A stretch of 64,000 nt of DNA from Shewanella halifaxensis HAW-EB4. GTDB taxonomy: Bacteria; Pseudomonadota; Gammaproteobacteria; Enterobacterales; Shewanellaceae. This document shows positions 60,320 to 64,000 of this stretch, in pieces. A program made the position numbers and the translations under genes. Within the stretch, counting starts at the first letter, position 1; every line of letters starts with the position of its first letter. The notes beneath the pieces were generated by a model. That model was given only the letters and a program-made list of their open reading frames with translations. It ran no database searches and had not been told where the DNA came from. The stretch lies in contig NC_010334.1 in the NCBI RefSeq assembly GCF_000019185.1, positions 2,728,001-2,792,000 on the forward strand, in the 5' to 3' direction.

Positions 60320-61010
60320 TGCCTAGCTCGTCGAGTAAGTCATCGGCATCAGTATTAGCTACCGTGACTTTTGCTGTTCTGTTTTCACCTGCAGCCTTTC
60401 CCTGTAACTGCCCATGCTCAGCAAGCAGTTCATCTAAGTCAAAATCTTCATCAGTTTCAAATTCACTTAACTTGATAAACTCAGTCTTATCCATCGCAAA
60501 CTCAAGGTAGAAAACATGATTACGCTGAGTCTTAAATGACACCCTTCTTGCTACTGCTTCATCTAAGTTGGTATCGATAGAGATTGTCAGCTCTTTATTA
60601 ATGGTCAACATCTTAGGCTGGCTTTGGCTAATGCTCGTTTGCAATTCTTTACTGATTTTATTAATAAAATCGCCCAAGATCTGATTCATCAGCTCGCCCA
60701 TGACATTACCAACTTCATCAGAAGTATGAGAAAGCGCTAACTCAGCTTCTGGCATGCCCATGTTCAACATATATTCGCGATAGATTTCTACTGCCGCCGG
60801 TGCAGAAAAATTGATCACCACAAGTCCTGAAAATCCGCCATCAAAAATTGAAAAGCATCCTAAATCGGGTTTTAAACAGGTTCGAGTAATTGATTGAACC
60901 ATACCGGCATGGGTAATTTGGCTATGAGTGGTGCTTGATAGCACATGAGATACAGAGTGGCATAGCTTTAATAAAATATCGTCGGTGCTAACAGAAACTG
61001 TAGATTGCAT
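60315..61010 (-). CDS. DUF3334 protein with CheX/CheC-like phosphatase motif
   Basis: A 231-residue cytosolic protein that I recognise as DUF3334 of Shewanella and Vibrio. Its core resembles CheX/CheC phosphatases: DEVGNVMGELMN supplies two ExxN motifs (Glu99-Asn102 and Glu106-Asn109) on one helix, the feature that dephosphorylates CheY in CheX. The C-terminus is acidic with a basic/Ala patch (about 185-231). AAAGG precedes ATG 61010. It is divergent from a chemoreceptor gene 388 bp away. A role in signalling is inferred from fold and neighbour; no phosphatase activity is known to me. Confidence 0.8.
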   Translation of the reverse strand: MQSTVSVSTDDILLKLCHSVSHVLSSTTHSQITHAGMVQSITRTCLKPDLGCFSIFDGGFSGLVVINFSAPAAVEIYREYMLNMGMPEAELALSHTSDEVGNVMGELMNQILGDFINKISKELQTSISQSQPKMLTINKELTISIDTNLDEAVARRVSFKTQRNHVFYLEFAMDKTEFIKLSEFETDEDFDLDELLAEHGQLQGKAAGENRTAKVTVANTDADDLLDELGI

Positions 61011-61398
61011 AAAAAAAACCTTTTAAAAGAAGTCAACATTATATTGCCCCACAACATTAACAAAACAAAGTAAAACCCGTGAACAAAATGAATTTTAGAA
61101 CAAATCAAAATGACAGTTAGCCATAGAAGTCGGTCGTTAAGGTTGAAAATAAATAGCTTATTTCGAGTCACTCTCTACTTAACCTAACCCTAATCGCTGA
61201 GTAATATGGCCTACAGATACGATTATGATATACACGCCTTGAAACAGACTTTACATATCCACGCCATCAAGCAAAATTAATCTAGAGTGATGAAAAGATA
61301 GAGTTAACATTTTTAAAATAAACAGAGCCTTACTGTTCCCATACTATGGCATAAAGAGTAAGTTTAACTCACGTATTCGTCAGCAGAATAATAATGAT
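61011..61398. other. Intergenic region between DUF3334 and chemoreceptor genes
   Basis: A 388-bp AT-rich gap serving two divergent genes. I see no sigma28 flagellar-type promoter, terminator or small gene that I can support. Confidence 0.5.
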
Positions 61399-63039
61399 AT
61401 GATCGCTCTACTCAGACAATTTACGATTCTACAACGCTTAATTTTAATGCTAATGCTGGCAGCAATCGGCACAGTTTGCTTCGCCAGTTTTTCAATAAAC
61501 GAACAGTACAATAACCTTGTGGCGCAGAAATGGTTGCAAAACGACGGTCAAATCAACACAGCAATTAGTTTGATTGAAGCAAATAAAAAGCAAGTCGATG
61601 CTCAAAAGATCAGCTTAGCGACAGCACAAGCAACGACAACAGAGCTTATTAACCAAATACATTTTGGCAACGATGGCTATTTCATCATATTAGATCGTAG
61701 TCATACCATTATCGCTAACGGTGCAGATCCTCTCTCTATTTCTAAAAACGTAAACTCACTCTCTCACTCTCAAGCAGCTGTAAACCTCGACACATTATTG
61801 AATGAGTCAAAAAATCAAGCCGTCGCTAAAGCGAAAATCGATTTTCCTAACCCCACGACCGGAAAATTGGAACCTAAACTTGTAGAAGTTAGACAATATG
61901 AGCCTTGGGGGTGGACGGTTATTACAGGAAGTTACATGAGTGACATTGACGATGTCATGTATTTAATGGCTTTCGATTACCTCATCATCATGCTAATGAT
62001 CTCTATCCCTATTTTCTTGTTCTTCTTAGTTCTCAACATCTCTATTACTGCCCCCTTAAAAGAAGCGATTAGCGCAATGAAAGATATTGCTCAAGGAGAA
62101 GGTGATTTAACCAAGAAGCTACCAACCAAAGGTAAAGATGAAGTCGCGGAGCTTGCCGAAGCATTTAATTTATTTGTTATCAAAATTAGAGATATGGTCG
62201 CAGAGCTTCAACCTATAGGCGATGATTTAGACCTAGATGCTCAGCGCTTACTCAACGCCGCTGAAGAATCCAATGATAGTGTCGAGCACCTACATAGAGA
62301 AACCTCAAGTGTCGCAACGGCAATCAACCAGATGCTGTCGACCACTCAAGAAATGGCCAGTAACACCAACCAAGCGGCAGAAGCGGCTAATAGTGTAAAA
62401 CATCAAGCCCAACAGAGTATGTCTATGATGGACGCCACGCTTGATAACTCTAAGCATCTCGCAGATGAACTTAAAAGTGCTCAGCAGATCACTCATGCTC
62501 TGGGTAGCTCATCATCGCAGATTGGCAACATTTTGGATGTTATTCGAGGTATTGCCGATCAAACTAATCTACTGGCACTTAATGCCGCAATTGAAGCTGC
62601 CCGAGCAGGTAGTCATGGCAGAGGATTTGCGGTCGTCGCGGATGAAGTTAGAGCCTTAGCTAACCGTACTCAGGATTCAACTAATGAGATCCAAAACATC
62701 ATTAAAGAGATCCAATCGGGTGTAAATAGTGTTGTTGCCAGTAATGAGCAAAATCAAAGTCAGTCTCAACAAGTTCAGACCCAAGCCAAAGAGGTAAGTG
62801 ACTCCTTGTCTGACATTCTCAGTCTGATAGCACATATTAGCGACATGAACACCCAACTTGCCAGTGCAACAGAAGAGCAATCTATCGTCACTGAAGAGAT
62901 TAACCGTAACATCTGCGCCATAACCGAATTAACTGAAGTGTCAGTCAAAGCAAATGAGAGCAACCACAATGCTGCTATGTCACTGCAAAATATCAGTAAA
63001 GATTGCGCTCGCACACTCGGTCAATTCAAGGTCAAGTAA
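61399..63039 (+). CDS. Methyl-accepting chemotaxis protein with sCache sensor
   Basis: A 546-residue chemoreceptor. Helix 1 (about 11-30) precedes a small periplasmic Cache domain (about 35-180; NDGYFIILDRSHTIIANGAD, then EPWGWTVITGSY). Helix 2 (about 193-217) is followed by a HAMP domain (PLKEAISAMKDIAQGEGDL) and the cytoplasmic signalling rod with hairpin tip IADQTNLLALNAAIEAARAG and FAVVADEVRALA. sCache receptors of this type often sense small carboxylates. ATG 61399 follows no clear ribosome site. The ligand cannot be predicted. Confidence 0.94.
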   Translation: MIALLRQFTILQRLILMLMLAAIGTVCFASFSINEQYNNLVAQKWLQNDGQINTAISLIEANKKQVDAQKISLATAQATTTELINQIHFGNDGYFIILDRSHTIIANGADPLSISKNVNSLSHSQAAVNLDTLLNESKNQAVAKAKIDFPNPTTGKLEPKLVEVRQYEPWGWTVITGSYMSDIDDVMYLMAFDYLIIMLMISIPIFLFFLVLNISITAPLKEAISAMKDIAQGEGDLTKKLPTKGKDEVAELAEAFNLFVIKIRDMVAELQPIGDDLDLDAQRLLNAAEESNDSVEHLHRETSSVATAINQMLSTTQEMASNTNQAAEAANSVKHQAQQSMSMMDATLDNSKHLADELKSAQQITHALGSSSSQIGNILDVIRGIADQTNLLALNAAIEAARAGSHGRGFAVVADEVRALANRTQDSTNEIQNIIKEIQSGVNSVVASNEQNQSQSQQVQTQAKEVSDSLSDILSLIAHISDMNTQLASATEEQSIVTEEINRNICAITELTEVSVKANESNHNAAMSLQNISKDCARTLGQFKVK

Positions 63040-63056
63040 TATAACACTACGAACCC

Positions 63057-63077
63057 GAGGGGCGGTAATTGCCCCTC
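63057..63077 (+). terminator. Hairpin after the chemoreceptor gene
   Basis: GAGGGGC / GCCCCTC (63057-63063 with 63071-63077) closely after the stop codon at 63039. Only a short CTTT follows, so it is a moderate terminator. Confidence 0.65.
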
Positions 63078-63141
63078 ACGCCCTTTGCAAATTATGTTAA
63101 GCTAAATTCTATGAAAAGTTCTCTTAAAGTGAATTGAATTT

Positions 63142-63528
63142 ATGGCTCGCATGACCTTAGCTATCCACCCAGAGCTCTACACTATCCATAGCTTTTCAGC
63201 TGACTGCGTGATCGCGGCAGATATCTTTCAACAAGAGATGTATTTCATCGGTAAAACCAAGGATGAGATCTCCGTTGTCGTCACCTCAGAGTTAACCCTC
63301 GACAGTATAGAGCAGGAAAATGATTGGCGTTGTCTTGAAGTCATCGGCCCATTAGGCTTTTCAATGACAGGCATATTAGCCAGTGTTTCCAGCACCCTTG
63401 CTGAAGAAAAAATCAGTATTTTTGCCATTTCTACCTTCGATACCGACTATATCTTAGTCAAAAAAGAGACCTTAAACGCGGCGACGAAGGCGCTTAAAAA
63501 GAAAAATTACCAAATTATTGATTATTAG
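63142..63528 (+). CDS. ACT domain protein (CASTOR/DUF2241-like)
   Basis: A 128-residue protein of two tandem ACT-like folds: residues 1-63, then LEVIGPLGFSMTGILASVSSTLAEEKISIFAISTFDTDYILVK (65-107), the typical second fold. Such proteins bind amino acids and may act as small allosteric sensors; the ligand is unknown. It is followed by ptsH after 71 bp with no terminator, so it could be cotranscribed with the PTS genes. Confidence 0.85.
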   Translation: MARMTLAIHPELYTIHSFSADCVIAADIFQQEMYFIGKTKDEISVVVTSELTLDSIEQENDWRCLEVIGPLGFSMTGILASVSSTLAEEKISIFAISTFDTDYILVKKETLNAATKALKKKNYQIIDY

Positions 63529-63599
63529 TTGTTTTTTTCTTAGATTAGTCTGTAGCAGAAAATACACTATGTATTTCATCGAGTGAGAGTTCTATATCC

Positions 63600-63857
63600 A
63601 TGTATGAAAAGATCATCATCATCACAGCTAAGCATGGGATCCATACAAGGCCCGCTGCGTTGTTGGTCAAAAAGGCAAAATCTTTCGATTGTAATATCAC
63701 CGTCGAATGTGATGGTAAGCAAGCGAGTGCTAAAAGCTTATTTAAACTGCAAACCTTAGGGCTTTATTATGGCGTATCGGTCAAAGTCTTCGCTGAAGGT
63801 GAGCAAGCACAACAAGCTGTTGAAGAAGTGTCAGAACTACTCATTACATTAAGTTAA
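63600..63857 (+). CDS. ptsH: Phosphocarrier protein HPr
   Basis: An 85-residue PTS phosphocarrier. The active-site block is KHGIHTRPAALLVKKAKS, with phospho-histidine His15 and the following Thr-Arg-Pro-Ala. It passes phosphate from enzyme I to sugar-specific EII components. The serine-46 region ASAKSLFKLQTLG is of the Gram-negative type. ptsI follows nine bp later. Confidence 0.97.
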   Translation: MYEKIIIITAKHGIHTRPAALLVKKAKSFDCNITVECDGKQASAKSLFKLQTLGLYYGVSVKVFAEGEQAQQAVEEVSELLITLS

Positions 63858-63866
63858 GGGTGTCCT

Positions 63867-64000
63867 ATGTCGATTACGGGGATCGCTGTTTCATCGGGTA
63901 TCGCTTTTGGCCAAGCGTTACATCTCAATTTACATCACGAAAAGATTGATTACCGTTTAATTCCTAAATCCCATGTCCCCATCGAAGTACAAAGACTAAA
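63867..64000 (+). CDS. ptsI: PTS enzyme I, N-terminal fragment (partial)
   Basis: Starts at ATG 63867 with AAGGG upstream, nine bases after ptsH, and runs out of the window after 44 codons. The sequence MSITGIAVSSGIAFGQALHL is typical of enzyme I (compare E. coli MISGILASPGIAFGKALLL). It phosphorylates HPr from phosphoenolpyruvate. The active-site His region lies beyond the edge. Confidence 0.95.
   Translation, partial: MSITGIAVSSGIAFGQALHLNLHHEKIDYRLIPKSHVPIEVQRL

Noticed and set aside
1..64000. tRNA, rRNA, CRISPR array, prophage or integrative element
   Set aside because: No tRNA-like arms, repeat-spacer pattern, integrase or phage structural gene was seen on reading the intergenic regions.

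Overview
The window looks like a chromosomal segment of a marine Shewanella-type gammaproteobacterium. The basis is gene content and order: a class I fumarase next to an S9 peptidase, pabB-nudL, asnS, an EtrA/FNR-type periplasmic-facing [NiFe] hydrogenase cluster, several Shewanella/Vibrio-type DUF families and ptsHI. No species can be assigned from the sequence alone. The DNA is moderately AT-rich. I see no rRNA, tRNA, CRISPR array, prophage or complete insertion sequence. The left edge cuts adhE (C-terminal 101 codons present) and the right edge cuts ptsI (first 44 codons present).

Layout. 1-5.5 kb: end of adhE, then the glyoxylate shunt, with malate synthase G (glcB) and a LysR regulator on the minus strand and isocitrate lyase (aceA) divergent. 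5.9-15 kb: an orphan MSHA-like prepilin, an exported S9 peptidase, class I fumarase, pabB-nudL, a small membrane protein and asnS. 15.3-27.2 kb: a co-directional operon for a Tat-exported, membrane-bound uptake-type [NiFe] hydrogenase (small subunit, large subunit, cytochrome b, endopeptidase), followed by a HypF-like HydE protein and hypF-hypB-hypC-hypD-hypE-hypA. A good FNR/EtrA site lies upstream. 27.4-40.2 kb: a complete Tad/Flp pilus locus on the minus strand (flp, tadV, an AAA ATPase, rcpC, rcpA, a lipoprotein, three TadE/F/G-like genes, tadZ, tadA, tadB, tadC, tadD). 40.8-42.5 kb: an L,D-transpeptidase translationally coupled to a stand-alone IS630-type HTH protein. 42.8-52.0 kb: an eight-gene plus-strand surface-glycan or glycolipid locus (small membrane protein, alkaline-phosphatase-fold transferase with a Thr nucleophile, ArnT-like GT, DPM1-like GT2, methyltransferase, pyruvyltransferase-like protein, GT9, flippase-like LPG-synthase TM protein). 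52.1-64 kb: an RsmB-like rRNA methylase, a stand-alone malate-synthase-G-domain protein divergent from a DUF3612 XRE regulator, a small lipoprotein, a GreA/B-like factor, an outer-membrane protein, the L16 hydroxylase roxA, a DEDDh exonuclease, a CheX-like DUF3334 protein, a chemoreceptor, an ACT protein and ptsH-ptsI.

How the genes work together. The left part covers C2/TCA metabolism (glyoxylate shunt, fumarase, AdhE). The hydrogenase operon carries every gene needed for NiFe(CN)2CO cofactor assembly and C-terminal processing. The Tad locus carries pilin, peptidase, secretin, motor and platform, so it could assemble a pilus without outside parts.

The most novel-looking item is at 53.5-55.7 kb. 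A 171-aa protein matches only the inserted alpha/beta domain of malate synthase G, without any catalytic residue. It is divergent from a DUF3612 regulator that carries a C-terminal four-cysteine cluster, and a strong inverted repeat sits against the regulator's start codon. This may be a sensor or regulatory module derived from the glyoxylate shunt. Other items worth attention are the HypF-derived HydE, the domesticated transposase HTH coupled to an L,D-transpeptidase, and the Thr-nucleophile sulfatase-fold protein leading the glycan locus.
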